Positions 45,534-57,900 of a stretch of 64,000 bases of DNA are shown piece after piece. Below the pieces are notes generated by a model, which saw only the letters and a program-made list of their open reading frames with translations, had not been told where the DNA came from and made no database searches. This stretch comes from Takakia lepidozioides. Its lineage: Eukaryota; Streptophyta; Takakiopsida; Takakiales; Takakiaceae. Positions within the stretch are counted from its first letter, which is position 1. Every line of letters begins with the position of its first letter. The translations under genes and the position numbers were made by a program. The stretch is from contig CM060731.1 of NCBI GenBank assembly GCA_030704615.1, positions 10,788,001-10,852,000 on the forward strand, read 5' to 3'.

Positions 45534-48513
45534 TACTTTTCTCCAAGGCCTTAACTACAGCCACACGAGCATCAAAGCGTTTCATGCCTTCATATGCCTT
45601 GCCCCCATTGATGTTGATCTTGCATCATCCGTGAAAATGTTGATAAACTCCAATCTATGTCGCTTTCCCACCTCAAAATTGTTGGGGTCGTGAGCTGGGG
45701 TGATCTGCAGGGATAACGGAAGTCCGAGTGCTTTTGTTGTTTATACTCCCAAAGGAACTCTATGCTACTGCAAACCAAATGTTGCTCACCTGTCCTACTG
45801 TCTGTACAAATGTGAAAGACAGACAACTTCATTTCCAACAAACCCATGACAAAACTACAAAACCTCAGTAGTCAAATCTCACCTTGACAGCACCTGTTCC
45901 AAATGCCATTTCAACAAGCGTGGCATCACATATGAACGGGGATCGGGAGCTTCGTCCCCTTGAACAGATGCAGTAACAACTTGCCATGAAGGTGCTTGTA
46001 GTGTGGGTCCTCAGGGTGTACAGCTACGGCTGTCTCCAAGCATAGTTTCAGGCCTTGTAGTGGCCACCACAATTTCACCCAGCCCACCCTCCAGGGGGTA
46101 GCCAAATGAGGTGATAGCACCAAATTCCACAGGTTTTTCATACCCTAGTACTCGCCTCAATGTCCGGCCTTTTAGGTCGATGTAGTCAACCTGTATAATT
46201 CCCACAGCTGAGTACTTTCTGAGAAACACTTAATTTGGACAGCCACCACAAAAGACATCTTCTACTTATCACTGAAGTTCTATGGTATAAGGACACAAAG
46301 GGAGGAGGCAGCAGAAAACAGGAGGAGAGTCTGATGGTCTAGGGCCCAGAAAATAAGTAAAATCTACATGTTGGGAGGCAAACACAAAGATGATATATGT
46401 GCACACACTAGGGGTCATAACAAAGCACACACTAGGGGTGAGCCCACCTCTATATCTGAGATAGCAATTCTAAGCACGCAATCCCAGTTCACAAGTCAGT
46501 TGTCTCTGCAAGAACAACCAGCAGCTTACCAAATAAGACCATTTTGTGATATCCCTGTAACTGACGCACCAGATGTGTGCTAACTGTGTCGAATGCAAAG
46601 AACTGTTATTCCGACTCCTGAGACTTGTACAGACAAATGGGAGAACAAACACTCATTGTTGACAGTTGTGTGCTAAATTGGTGTCAAGTGCCAAGAACTG
46701 TCATCTCAATTCCCAAGGTTTATCTTCGCAAATGGGGCATGAATAAGAACCACTCAGCAGCAGATTCATATTTGAAGAGGCTAAATTAAAAGGTTCCTTC
46801 TTAGAACAGGATGACAAAGGTTAGTGTCCACATCAAAAACTAAGTCTTAACCACAAAAACAGACCCCCTGCCTGGTAAGCATTTTGTGCCCATTCTCAGA
46901 GAGTTGAATAGGTACAACACTGCTTAAACAAGGAAAACAACGGGCTAAATGATTGACTGAGAGACTTCTTTTGAGAGAACTATATACAAGTTTCAACAAC
47001 CATGATAAAGGGGAAAATGACTAAGTACTGGTTGGGAAAGGGGATGGGAAATAGACCTGTAAATGAGACCCTGCTTATGCAACCTCACAAACGCTTCTGT
47101 TACTGCCTTAGACAACTTGTCGTCCATTGTGAAACACTGTCATCCTCCATTCACCCCCTCTGCCACTTAGCTCTAACCTTTTTAATCCAGACTTTTGTGG
47201 ATACTTGTTCAATAAATTCCACTTTCCAATTAGCAAGAGGGACAAATAAACCATGTACACCTGCAATTGATGCACATCCACCACAGGCATTTGCTTGGTC
47301 AAAACCAATAGTATAGCAAAGGAACCTAGGTTGTCAAAGACCTAAAGCATATCATATATGGGGGGAACGTGAGATAAGAAAGGGGGAGATAGGTGTACCT
47401 CAGCCACAAATTGATCCCACCCAAGATCATCCCGGATCATTTTTCTCTCTCTCATTATCGTCTTCTCTACCACTACCTGCGCAAACCAAAAGCACGGCCT
47501 TAATAAATGTCTGGCCTTACATAATCTGACAGTTGATTGCAAAAAACCTCACTGTAGGACTCCTGCCCTCACGAGGAGAGAGAATTATGCAGTACCTGGG
47601 TGGCAATGCCAGCATGGTCAACCCCTGGAACCCACAGAGTATTGTACCCGCTCATCCGCCGCCACCTCACAATCATGTCCTGCAGTTCCATCAACAACTA
47701 AGTGGTTTAGATACAAAAACATGACAAATGTCTGAAAAGTAGTGTACTGCAGATGGTCAAGTTCTGACTTTGTTGGGTCAAAAGATCTACCTCAACTGCA
47801 CCTGTGAGACCATGACCAGCGTGGAGTGCTCCTGTCACATTTGGAGGGGGGGAGGGTATCACCTGACCAAAACCAGTCACATAACCATTCTTCCCACAGT
47901 GTTAGGCATCGCCATTCTTGAGTTTGTGAAACAAATTTGGACAGTTTGGCTTCCAAATTATTCAACTGGATTGTGGAGAAAAAGTACAAACAACCGACAC
48001 TTACGATTGTAAAGGGAGGTTTCTTGCTCTGGGCGTCAGCAACAAAGAAGCCTTCTCCCACCATTCATACCACCTGCCACACACGTGCTCTCCAAAGTAC
48101 GTCAGTATCACCAGATTGCAGTGTGTCCTGTCTTGATAAGTTTCTTGACATGAAGGGTGAACTGTTAATCCCCTGACAAATTAGACCCAAAGCCAATTTA
48201 TTTTCTTTCTCTAAAACAAAAGGAGAAAATTGGAAATGGAAGAGATTCAGAGAAGCGGCTTATGGATGGGGACATACACGAGATAATTAGGGAGAGGAAC
48301 GTAGGAGCACTCAACAGCCTTGGGACTATAGGATTTAGCCATCTCTGGAGCGAAACGCTTCTTCTCACCCGCAGGAGTGGGCGGGTCAACCGCCTCAGCC
48401 TCATCTGCAATAGATGCTGCCTTCTTTGCCTTCTGCTCTGCCTTCTTTTATGGTTGCGCTGGAACTTTGGCAGCCTGTGCTTTTTGTGCTGCCTTCAGTA
48501 TCAAACCTCCATC
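45534..48513 (-). pseudogene. Valyl-tRNA synthetase, unprocessed pseudogene (N-terminal half)
   Basis: The minus strand carries exons in correct order with intact-looking splice sites: a Lys/Ala-rich N-terminus with 'RFAPEMAKSYSPKAVE' (about 48513-48315), 'GFFVADAQSKKPPFTI' (about 48064-48010), 'PPPNVTGALHAGHGLTGAVE' (47874-47800), '[20 protein letters not shown]' (about 47675-47597), 'VVVEKTIMRERKMIRDDLGW' (about 47480-47405), '[20 protein letters not shown]' (about 47140-47063), 'LVNWDCVLRIAISDIE' (46509-46462), 'VEFGAITSFGYPLEGGLGEI' (46193-46020), 'FGTGAVK' (about 45890) and 'FDARVAVVKALE' (45714-45534). Lesions: TAA at 48448-48450, TGA at 46496-46498, a 2-bp loss near 46030-46038, a 1-bp loss near 45619-45624, and a degraded exon near 47145-47240. 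The HIGH signature reads HAGH. The C-terminal half, including KMSKS, is absent. Because introns are kept, it arose by DNA duplication rather than retroposition. Confidence 0.85.
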
Positions 48514-48826
48514 ATAATTGTACCTAGTCATAAGTTAGCAACTTCATGAACTTGTGTAATTGGGTGACTTCCGACCTCTCCCTAGCCTGCACGCATCATA
48601 CTGCTCCCCCGCAAGCACGGCTCCTCCTCAATCCCTCTGCCTCGCGTACATTGCATCCACGTGGCAGCACGGCCTTGTCTTTTCAAATGGGTCCACACAA
48701 CAACAAGTGGAGCATCTTGTGTGGCTCATTCCTGAAGCTCCTCAAGCCAAATCAGCAAACCTTGCAGTCAAATCACCGCATCAATAAGCATTCCAGCGAA
48801 AGCTCACCATGTCCCACATTGAAACT

Positions 48827-50645
48827 TTACACGCTGTAGGACAATAGGACAGTCTTGGCCCAATTTATGACAGGCAACAGCTGGACAGCCTTTTCATCCA
48901 TAATAGTCAAATCATATTCCACGACGTATGACTTACGATAGAAGTGCCTAAACTTCCACAGATCATCGATGATGATGGCAATCCCTTCATCCATAAGGGG
49001 GATAACCTGATTTCCTGGTGTAGTAAACAACCTCACAAACGCCTTGTGAGACGACTCCCCTGATGGAATGGGTAGCGAGCATATCTTCAACCACCCTGTC
49101 ACAAAGTTGTCCCACTGCTGATAGAACCCCTCCAAACGCTTAGCTATGCCGAACGAGTCACACTTTGGAATTTGCAAGTGGAGGAGGAGCTGCTCCCGTA
49201 GTGTCTGCATCACAAAAACACACTTCCCTAGAACTTCGACATTCTCCACAAAAATGCGATCCTCAAATAGAGTGCCAGCTAGACTAATATACTGCCCATC
49301 CCTTCGAATGGCAAGTATGTTTTCCTTAGCTCGATGACAAGTCTACAAGATCCACCTCCTTCCCAACACCTTCAACTCGTCTGCCCATTCCACAATCTTC
49401 GACGGATCCTGGATCTTTCTAGACTCGAATCCAATGTCAATGTCCTGCGAAGTTGCAGTATTTCTTAGGAATGACCCAAAAAGCAAGACCCTCTAGACAT
49501 TCGGTTTGCTGATGAGGTATGCATGTATCGGTGCCAGGATCTTGTGGTGGTCATCAGAACGCTCCAGAGAAAGGGGTGGGGTTGTGTTTGCTAGGCAAAG
49601 CTCCTCCATATCGTATGTGATGGCGTCATTTCCATAAATCTCCCGCCATACTACCTCACTACTTCCTCCTCGTCAGAAATGTCACGGAAGAACAACCGGG
49701 AAAGTGCCAGCTTCAACTTGACGGGTGTGTCAAGCAAAGAATGCAAAGCCAATATCTCCGATGAAGGTGTCTCCAGCAAAGCCACATTATAACCCTGCAC
49801 AATGTCTCACTTCTTTCATGGTGGCGTCTATCTTAAAAGCCAGGGAAGGGCCAAATGGGAAGCACTGCACTCGTAACTGCCAATCCTACTCCATGGTAAC
49901 TCACTGCACAGATGCTGCCCGATTATTTCAACCCTCAAAACAACGAAACCCTAAACACACGATATCGTTCTCCCGAAGCCCTCTCCCCAAGCTTCATAGC
50001 TTCAAATTATAGGACCACCGAAGTCCCTTACCAGAAATACCTGCGAAACCAAGGACTCTCTTTTTAGCTATGCAGCTGAACATTATACTGGAAAAAAAGG
50101 TGCAACCTAAATTGAGCAAATCATATCTTCTGCATAGCAACTGCTCTTAGTGTGGCATTGCTCGCAAGGAAGAAGACAGACGAAACTCACTCAACCACAG
50201 TCTCTCTCTGTCTCTCGCTCCCTCTCTCTCTCTCTCAACACACGCATCATCACCCCAACTAAAAAACTATATGCAATGCCCCAAATGGCCAGTTCGCTGA
50301 CACAATCAAACATGCTATGCTACATACCTTCTCTTCTTTCTTTTTGGATCTTCTTCATTTGCTCCATCAGCTCCTTGTCCGACGTCCAGCATTCCTCATT
50401 CCGGTAAGTCCCTGACCTCAACTGCCATGTGCTAATTTGCTAAAAGAAGAAGAAAAGCATAGAAATACCTTCAATTGTGGCTGGGGAGCAGAATCTTCCC
50501 CTTTCTCCAGTGAGGGTCATCCATCTGCAGGCCCATCGATCTTCGATATGGGACCAAGCCAACAATCCTCACAGTTAGCTCTACCTCTATGAAAATACGT
50601 CCCAATCGATCCCCGAAGACCAAATCCCTCCCCCACGTAGGACGT
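48827..50645 (-). pseudogene. Decayed gene with MNT-type nucleotidyltransferase and HEPN domains
   Basis: C-terminal part, minus: 49500-49350 holds a minimal nucleotidyltransferase motif, 'LLFGSFLRNTATSQDIDIGF' (GS...DxD), then, after a shift of frame near 49365-49385, 'KEVDLVDL'. 49350-48827 is a mainly helical HEPN-like domain with 'SLPIPSGESSHKAF' and the motif region 'DDLWKFRHFYRKSY' at about 48960-48915. In prokaryotes such MNT and HEPN proteins form HepT/MntA-type pairs in which MNT modifies and silences a HEPN ribonuclease. Here the usual motif His is Lys (R-H-F-Y-R-K), so ribonuclease activity is doubtful. Upstream minus exons appear plant-like: about 50640-50480, about 50405-50325 ending at a canonical GAAG|GTATGT donor, and 49900-49500. 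Lesions: TAG at 49886-49888, an extra base near 49792-49798, a short insertion near 49650-49665, TAG at 49493-49495, and the shift named above. No start was fixed. The family of the N-terminal part is unknown. Confidence 0.6.
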
Positions 50646-51485
50646 CTCTATGCAGTGAAGGACGAGGACGACGGAGCAGTGACTTAGGTTTAGGGTTTAC
50701 TAGCTTGGGCAGTCACCCCCACTGGAAGGTCATTGTGACGCAACATGGCTTTTTATCTCGTTTGTGCACCCTAAACCCTAATAAAATGAAATCCGTTTTC
50801 AGTGTTCGGAAATTCAAGAGCATCCGGCAACAAGGGTGGAATGACGAGGGAGGAGGGATTCGTGGATCGTCTAATGGAATGTTGGTCTTCACAGTGCTGT
50901 CCCTGACCTTGAGACTGCAACCTATAATCTAAGTTATGGGCTTGCTGCCCGGCATGGCCCGAGCTTGCCTGGACAAATCCTTGCTGAAATTTCCAAGCTT
51001 TTACCAGTGTCCCTGCTTTTCGCAACTCCCCATAAGCCGCACCATCTCCTTTCCAGTTTCTTCGGCAGTGCAAAGGCGTCGGCATGGAGCAGGTCACATT
51101 GTTTTGAATGCTGCAGCGTCATTGACGTCCAGAGTTACATCTTCCTCAAGAAATATGCATCACTGCTCTACCAGGGGATTGGATTCAGGCCTGCGATGGC
51201 TGCAAACATGGACTATGCATGAGGCAAGGTCTTCATCGGGGACAGTAACCGCTAGCCTTGGTTCCAGAGTGTTGCTGGGAGAGGATACGAGGAAGAGTTA
51301 AATCGGCAATGCATCACCGTTGTTCGGGGTAGGTTGAGGACTTATGAAGAGCTTTGGCTTGAAAAGCTGGCAGTTCGGGACTTCCAATGCATCTCAGTGT
51401 GCAGAGGCCTCTTCAAATGTTGGAGTTCAGTGCTGTAGATAGATTTTGCTATCTTCTAAGCCACGAAGATGCGCGCAGAATTTCA
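50646..51485 (+). pseudogene. Interrupted plus-strand ORF, unknown
   Basis: Plus reading from about 50965 is coding-like: 'ILAEISKLLPVSLLFATPHK', 'DVQSYIFLKKYASLLYQGIG', then a TGA at about 51220, 'GKVFIGDSN', a TAG, then 'GYEEELNRQCITVVRGRLRT'. No family recognised. Two nonsense codons suggest a relic. Confidence 0.25.
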
Positions 51486-54234
51486 TTATATAGTCCGTGC
51501 CGCGGGGAAATCTGCCATGTACTTGGTACAAAACCCTAGTGCCTCATCCAACACATACCCTTCTGCCATGGAGCCTTCAGGTTTTGCCTTATTACGAACA
51601 TATCCCTTGAGGTATTTCATTGCCCTCTCCACTGGATACATCCACCTCGTGTTTACAGGTCCACAGATAGCCAACTCATCAACCAAGTGTACCAACAGGT
51701 GAGTCATGACAGCAAAGAACGAAGGTGGAAACTCTTTTTCTAGGAGACACAACGTGATGACAACCTCTTCATGTAGAGAGTGCATATCTGTAGGATCCAC
51801 AACCTTGCAACAAAGTTTCCTAAAAACTCTTGACACTCGCATTATGGCGCGTCGTGGACCAAGTTCCATCAAACCACGTAGACACAACGGAAGGATTTGT
51901 TGCATTAGTGTGTGATAATCATGACTTTTCAAATACGTCAACTTTCCATCCTCCACGTGTTTTTTGTATGCAGATGCATACCCGGTGGGCACCTTCAACG
52001 ATGACAGAGTCTTCAAAAATGATTTATGCTCCTCTGCACTCAAGACGTAAGGGGCTGCTGGCATTAACACCGTATTTGCTCTGCTTCCATGGGGTCGCAC
52101 CCACAAGTCCTGCCAGATCCCATCTCGTTCCAAATCCCTCCTAGATTTCAAAGTGTCTTTTTCTCCAAGGATAGTCTTCACTATGTTTTCACAGAGGTTT
52201 TTCTCGCAATGCATAGGGTCCAGTGTCTGCTGAATGAGGAGATCCTACACATAGATGCAAAACGTGTACAGCCATTAGACAAATGCGGCAATTCCTGAAG
52301 AGATCAAATCATCAGTAAAGGACCGGGGCTTGAATGACAGGCAAATGCATGTTGATCTTGAAAGCCGAATGTTTACCTTCCAGTAAGGTAAGTCGAATAG
52401 ACACGTCCGTCGTTTCACCCCATTAGCTTTGGAAGGATCTGGTACTGTGGATGTTCGGCCTCTGGCTCTTCCATTGCCTACAGCAACCCATTCTGCATAC
52501 TGTATGGCAAACCTTTCGATATCAGCTGCTGTCACAGTGGGGGGAGCTGACCTCTGTTCCGTGAAGCCATTGAAGCTTTTTGACCTTCTGTATGCATGGT
52601 TGCAGGGAAGGTACTTGCGGTGACCTGCAAATATATATTTTTGGCTATGATGCAAATAACGCGAGACCACATTTGGGCCGCAATTGGGACATCCTGCGTA
52701 CCCTTTCGTCACTTGGCCAGCCAACAACCCATACGCAGGGAAGTCGTGAATGCTCCACATCAACATAGCCCGTAGCTGAAAATCTCTCTGAAATCGGGGC
52801 CTAGACACATCGTGTGCCATTACGCCTGTGCTCCACAAAATTTGCAGCTCGTCCACCAATGGCACCATGTACACATCTATGTTTGCACTTGTTACTGATT
52901 CTTTGCCTGGTATCAACAATGCCATCATGGTGAAGAATTTTTTTGTCGTCAACCATGGCAGCAAATTGTAATTAAACAATAGAACTGGCCATGTTGTCGA
53001 TCGTTGGCCGAATGGATTCACACCATCCAAAGCAAGGCCTAGGCGTACATTGCGAGGTTCAGCTGCAAAGTCTGGCCACATACTGTCAATGTGACTCCAG
53101 GCCTTTGAGTCTGCGGGATGCCGAACCAGACCATCGGTACTGGTGTTCTTATGATGCCATGTCAGTAGCTCGGCAATACTCTTGCATCTGTACAACCCTT
53201 GTAATCGCGGTATGAGGGGGAAATGACGTAACACCTTCTTTGGAACGTTGCCACGACCCACCAAATACCTGGAGTTGTTACATTTAGGACAGGTAAGTGA
53301 ATCCTTAAGCGCCCCTCTAAACAGTACACAGCCTTTCTCACAAGCATGGATGGTCGAGTACGCCAATCCCAATCGGGAAATCAATTTCTTGGCCTCATAA
53401 TGCGAGACTGGTAGGGTGTTCCCATGAGGTAAAATGGAGTTCTTCAGCAAAGACAAGAGCTCATCAACAAATGAGTTGGAGCAACCGTGTGTTGCGCATG
53501 CGTTCAAGATCATCAACGCTGCAGAAAGACGACTGTGCTTACTGCCACTGTATAATTTGATTTTTTATTCTTCCATCAGTTTTTGATGTTGGGGATCCAC
53601 AAATGCTCCATCCATCTATCTTGGATCTAGATTTGAACCCATGTCATTCTCATCAAAATCGCCTTCACTCATGTCAAATTGAAATAGTTGCTCTCCATTC
53701 ACATTGTTTGTTTCATTCTGCTGATTGCATTCTCCTCTTTCGAAGGCCTCTTGTAGTGCTCTGGCAATATCCATTCCCACATTGTTGTCTGATGCATCCA
53801 GCTCAATGTCATTGTCGATGGATTTTGCCCCAGCCAGGGAGCCCGTAGAGTAGTCCCCATCTGAGGACTCATCAGAAAATTGCTCCCCGTCATCCTGTCA
53901 ATTAAACCAATGCTATCGTCAATGTTTCCTATACTTCAGTACATATAAAATAGTATTTGCAATTCCATGTTTTATTTTTAAAAACCAGTGCATGATGAAT
54001 GACATTATAAGGGAAATCGACATGACTCATAACGGTCATGCGAATGTTAGTTTTAGTCATGGTGCGCCGTACCTGCATAGTGCGAGTCTGGCGCAAGTAC
54101 GGGTCCCTGCCATAGTTTAGCATGTGAGACTTGACAGTAGCTCTCAGTAGCGGCTTCCCTCCGTGGCACGCAACAACAACACCGTAGTTTTTTCCATCCC
54201 TATCGTCTGGCCAAGGGCATCCTCCTTCCGCCAC
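51486..54234 (-). mobile_element. CACTA (En/Spm) transposase gene, Tnp2 + DUF4218
   Basis: Minus strand. 54234-53930 carries a weak transposase-associated N-terminal domain ('KPLLRATVKSHMLNYGRDPY'). 53880-53520 is an acidic linker with in-frame stops (TAG near 53620, TAA near 53565). 53516-52377 is open and contains the Tnp2 core: 'LLSLLKNSILPHGNTLPVSH', 'CEKGCVLFRG', 'CPKCNNSRYLV', 'LALDGVNPFGQRSTTWPVLL', 'DFPAYGLLAGQVTKGYAGCP'. An intron from donor TGGAAG|GTAAAC (after 52377) to acceptor GTGTAG (before 52244) joins to 'LDPMHCEKNLCENIVKTILG' and the DUF4218 domain ('MELGPRRAIMRVSRVFRKLC', 'FFAVMTHLLVHLVDELAICG', 'RWMYPVERAMKYLKGYVRNK'), ending at 51486. Tnp2 cuts and pastes the CACTA element. 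The core is well preserved, but the N-terminal stops suggest a dead copy. CACTA termini were not found. Confidence 0.88.
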
Positions 54235-54967
54235 AAGTGCACATCTCTCCTTCTAAGTCTTGCTTATGCTAACACTCTACCTGAAAAACGTGGTTGCCTG
54301 TACATGACTGGTAGCTGTAGGCAAGGATTCAAGGATAGTGGCAATATTGGTTTTGGGCGCGTAAGTTGACCCGCACACACCTGCACACTGTCGTCACCGA
54401 ATGGCCAATGGAAGTAGCTCAACTCTCACGGCTTACGAGGTGGAAAGGGCAGCCAACGTAGCGGAGGTGAAAGCACAGTTCAAAGAACTGGGACTAGCCA
54501 CATTGGTAGTAGAGTAAGCTAGGGATTCTGAATAACCACATGGCAGCAGAAGTAAGCTAGGAAAGCTGAGTAAGTGGATTGTAGCGCCTTGGAGTGACAG
54601 AAGGGCCCTCGCAAGTCTATGTAGAGACAGATTAGAGACAGAGATGTCAAGGAGGGTTTATTTCCTACACACTCCCTTCTACACCCTTCACTCTCCTTCA
54701 CGTCGTCATTGAGGGAAGTACCTCCTTTACGGAGGGTAGAATGACAGAGAGTCTGCCGAGCAGGTGAGAATGAGGGCCCGCACTCATGTATGAGAGTTTC
54801 TTGTGTGGAAGAAGAGTGCTACATAGGGGGGATTTTTTGCGCGGGAACTTTTTATTGCATTCGTTGTGCCAAAAATCCAAGAATCCAAGAATCCAAGAAC
54901 CCAAGAAATTCACTTCACATTCTTTTGTCATCTTAAGGTTTACCAGCTAGCTTGAGTCCTAACATGC
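54235..54967. other. Intergenic space between the two divergent transposon genes
   Basis: Contains a short repeat, CCAAGAATCCAAGAATCCAAGAACCCAAGAA, at about 54878-54907. Both flanking genes would start here, so it may hold a shared promoter region; no TATA box stands out. Confidence 0.4.
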
Positions 54968-57900
54968 TTGATAGTATGCAGGCTGCAGAGAGCGTTGCCC
55001 ACAAAGGCAGTGCGACAGCAGGCCCCACGCAAACCAGTGGTTGAAGGTGAGCCAAGGCGGTCATCTAGGTTCGTACTACAGCTTCCACCACGGAGCATGG
55101 CTGCAGAGGGAGAACCCGACGATCGACGCTACACTACAGGCGACTCAGACACGGATGACAACACCTGCCCTCCAGACGATGAAGGCACTGGTAACACTAA
55201 TCCCCTCCATGATGGGAAATGGAAGAGACCTGTTGAAATGCCTCCAAGGCCACCTGCCAAACGTCCTGCACCACAGCAGTACATATCACCTGTGGTGAGT
55301 GCTACTCCTACACACATTAACCCTAAGCTCCATCTCCATGTGTATTAGGTGCATATTTGGGTTTGGATCCATAATGTAGACAACACACTGTGGGTGTTGA
55401 TATGCCAGAGTAGAGATCAAAAAACCCTAGTTTGATTTGGGAGGTTCAGCAAAGATGATTTCGCCAAATTTTGGGTCATTCCACTACACCTACATTCTCT
55501 TGTCTTGCTTCATAGGTGGTAAGGGCTTTGGCCATTTGGCATTGGTGATTTGGTGCAATCCCATGAGAAAAACCTAATTACAAACACCAAAGTGATGTGC
55601 TTCTGCTTTTGAGGATATGAACATAAAAAAGGAACAATTGATCTAGCATGTTCAGGAAAGTACTGAAAATACTCTAGTTGTGCATGATTCCAGATGCACT
55701 TGATGTGTGGATTTATCAGTCAGGATTTGCAGTGGCAGTGTCTTGCCTGGATCATGTTGGTAGATGTCCACTTACTGCGTAATGTTTAATGTGGCAGTCA
55801 AGAAGCAAACGGGGGAGAGGACAATTTGTTGGGACCCTTCAACGTAGCCCTGCGCGTGACACATTTGTGCCCATGGAAGGGGGACATGCTCAAAATCCAA
55901 CAGGCTGTTCTCGCCCAGTCCGTCACATCTCGTATTCAAGACAATGAACACTCATGTTCAGCTAGATGTTGTGGTTGTGAGGAAGACAATAGGGGTCATG
56001 TTAAAAACTATTCGCACAGATTTGCGGGGTCATTTTCTCAAGGGGAAAGACAAACCAGCGACTGTGAGTTCTGCACAGTGGGACCGCCTAGTGGCTTATT
56101 GGCAAACAGAGAAGTTTCTGAAATCTTCTGAGAATGGGGCTGCTGCTAACAAGGCTGCAAAGAAACAAAGCAAGACAGGACCCGGTGGAAAGAATGGGGT
56201 TGAAGTTCGTCTGGTAAGGACCTCACTTGCAAAACCTGAAGCGCTATTGATGATGTGGACCCCTTTTTGATGTAGTGCCTATATGGGAAATGTGGAAATG
56301 CATGCAATTTTTGTGCACATGTGTAATCTAATACTTGAATATTTTGGCGCATGCAGGCTATGTCAACTGGCAGGACCCCTTCTTTCCAAGAGATCCAAGA
56401 GGGATCAATGAGCAAAGTGGGTGATCAGCCCACTAGCCCTAGATTGAGTCATTTAAGAAAGGAGAGGCTGTTCATTTTAGTATATTATGTTGTTTATGCC
56501 TTCATTTGTAGTATGTCTATTGACATTTGACGGTTTGTTTGGTAGGACAAGACAAGCACCATCCGCGAATTGGCAGAAAAAGTGTCATTGTTGGAGGGAG
56601 GTATGGCGGACATGAGGAAATTCATGTCTGAAGCCAAGGAGTTCAACAGGCTTTTGGCTATGAAGTTTGGCCTGAAGCTTGACCCTTGTTCCAATGGCAA
56701 CACACGTGCAGGCTCATCTATCGTGGTAGATGGAGCTACACATGTCCCTACCGTGTCAACTCGTCTGGACTCACGTTTTAACATGATTGAGGCGGTTGGC
56801 AATAAACCAGTATTGAACGTGGAGGGTTCACAGTCCATGCGGTCACCTTCTCCAGTGCGAGAAGTCAATGGCAACGGAGACCCAGTTGATAGTGATCGTG
56901 GATCACCTACTTCATCGAGCAAGGGTCAGGGCATGTTACTTGCACAATTTGAACCTCCTACACCCAAACATCTATTGATTTTGGACTTGAATGGATTGTT
57001 GTGCGATGCCACTCACCATGTTCTTTCTGTCCCAAAAGGAATTGTGTCCAAGAAATGTGGTTCAAAGCTCGTGATGTTAAGACCAGGGTGTTGTGAATTT
57101 ATTGCAAATTGTTTGAAAGTCTTTGAATTGGCTATTTGGTCCTCTGCACAAATTCACAATGTCCGGGCAGCCGTCGATTGGATATTCAGGGCGCATGTTA
57201 CAAGGCTTCAGTTTGTATGGGATCAGTCCCACTGTGAACGTGAGGAAGGGGAAAACATGCAGTCCTCATCAAAGCCTGTTTTTTTACAAATGTTTGGAGA
57301 AGGTGTGGAAGGCAATGCCACAGTGGTCGGCCCGAAACACTGTCTTAGTTGATGACAGTCCTTACAAGGGGATGCGCAATCCCGCCTACTCTGGGGTTTA
57401 TCCAGTTTCATGGACACATGACACAGGGATTGTTGACATTGGGCTGTTGGACAGTGTGTGGCCCTACCTTGAAAGACTGGCACAGTCCCCCAATGTGCCC
57501 GAATTCATACGCACAACAGGGGGATATGGACAGGGACCTATTACTACAGAGGCTGAAGGCGTGGCCAGAGAGGTACACTCTGGCCCTCACCTTGCATTAG
57601 TGAATGTTCATATCTTATGTTAGTCATAGGTTTGTGGACATTTGACGATAGTGTTTGTCATTGTCAATATTGTGAACAGCTATTTGACATATCGTTGTTG
57701 TACAATGCAATATCAGCTGCATGGTCGCAGAAAGCCAGGGACAGCGAGGGTTTCGGGCACAGCAAACACTGCCTTGGAGAAAAATATGGTAAGATCTCTT
57801 ACCTTTTTTGTGCTTACAGTTATGAGGACTATAATCATTTACATGTGGGAGTTCAATTGTTTCTTGACACATAGTTGGCATGAGGTTGAAGGGCATAGCA

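Noticed and set aside
55478-55492. CACTACA as a possible CACTA element end
   Set aside because: It lies inside an intron of the phosphatase-bearing ORF and has no inverted partner at a sensible distance.
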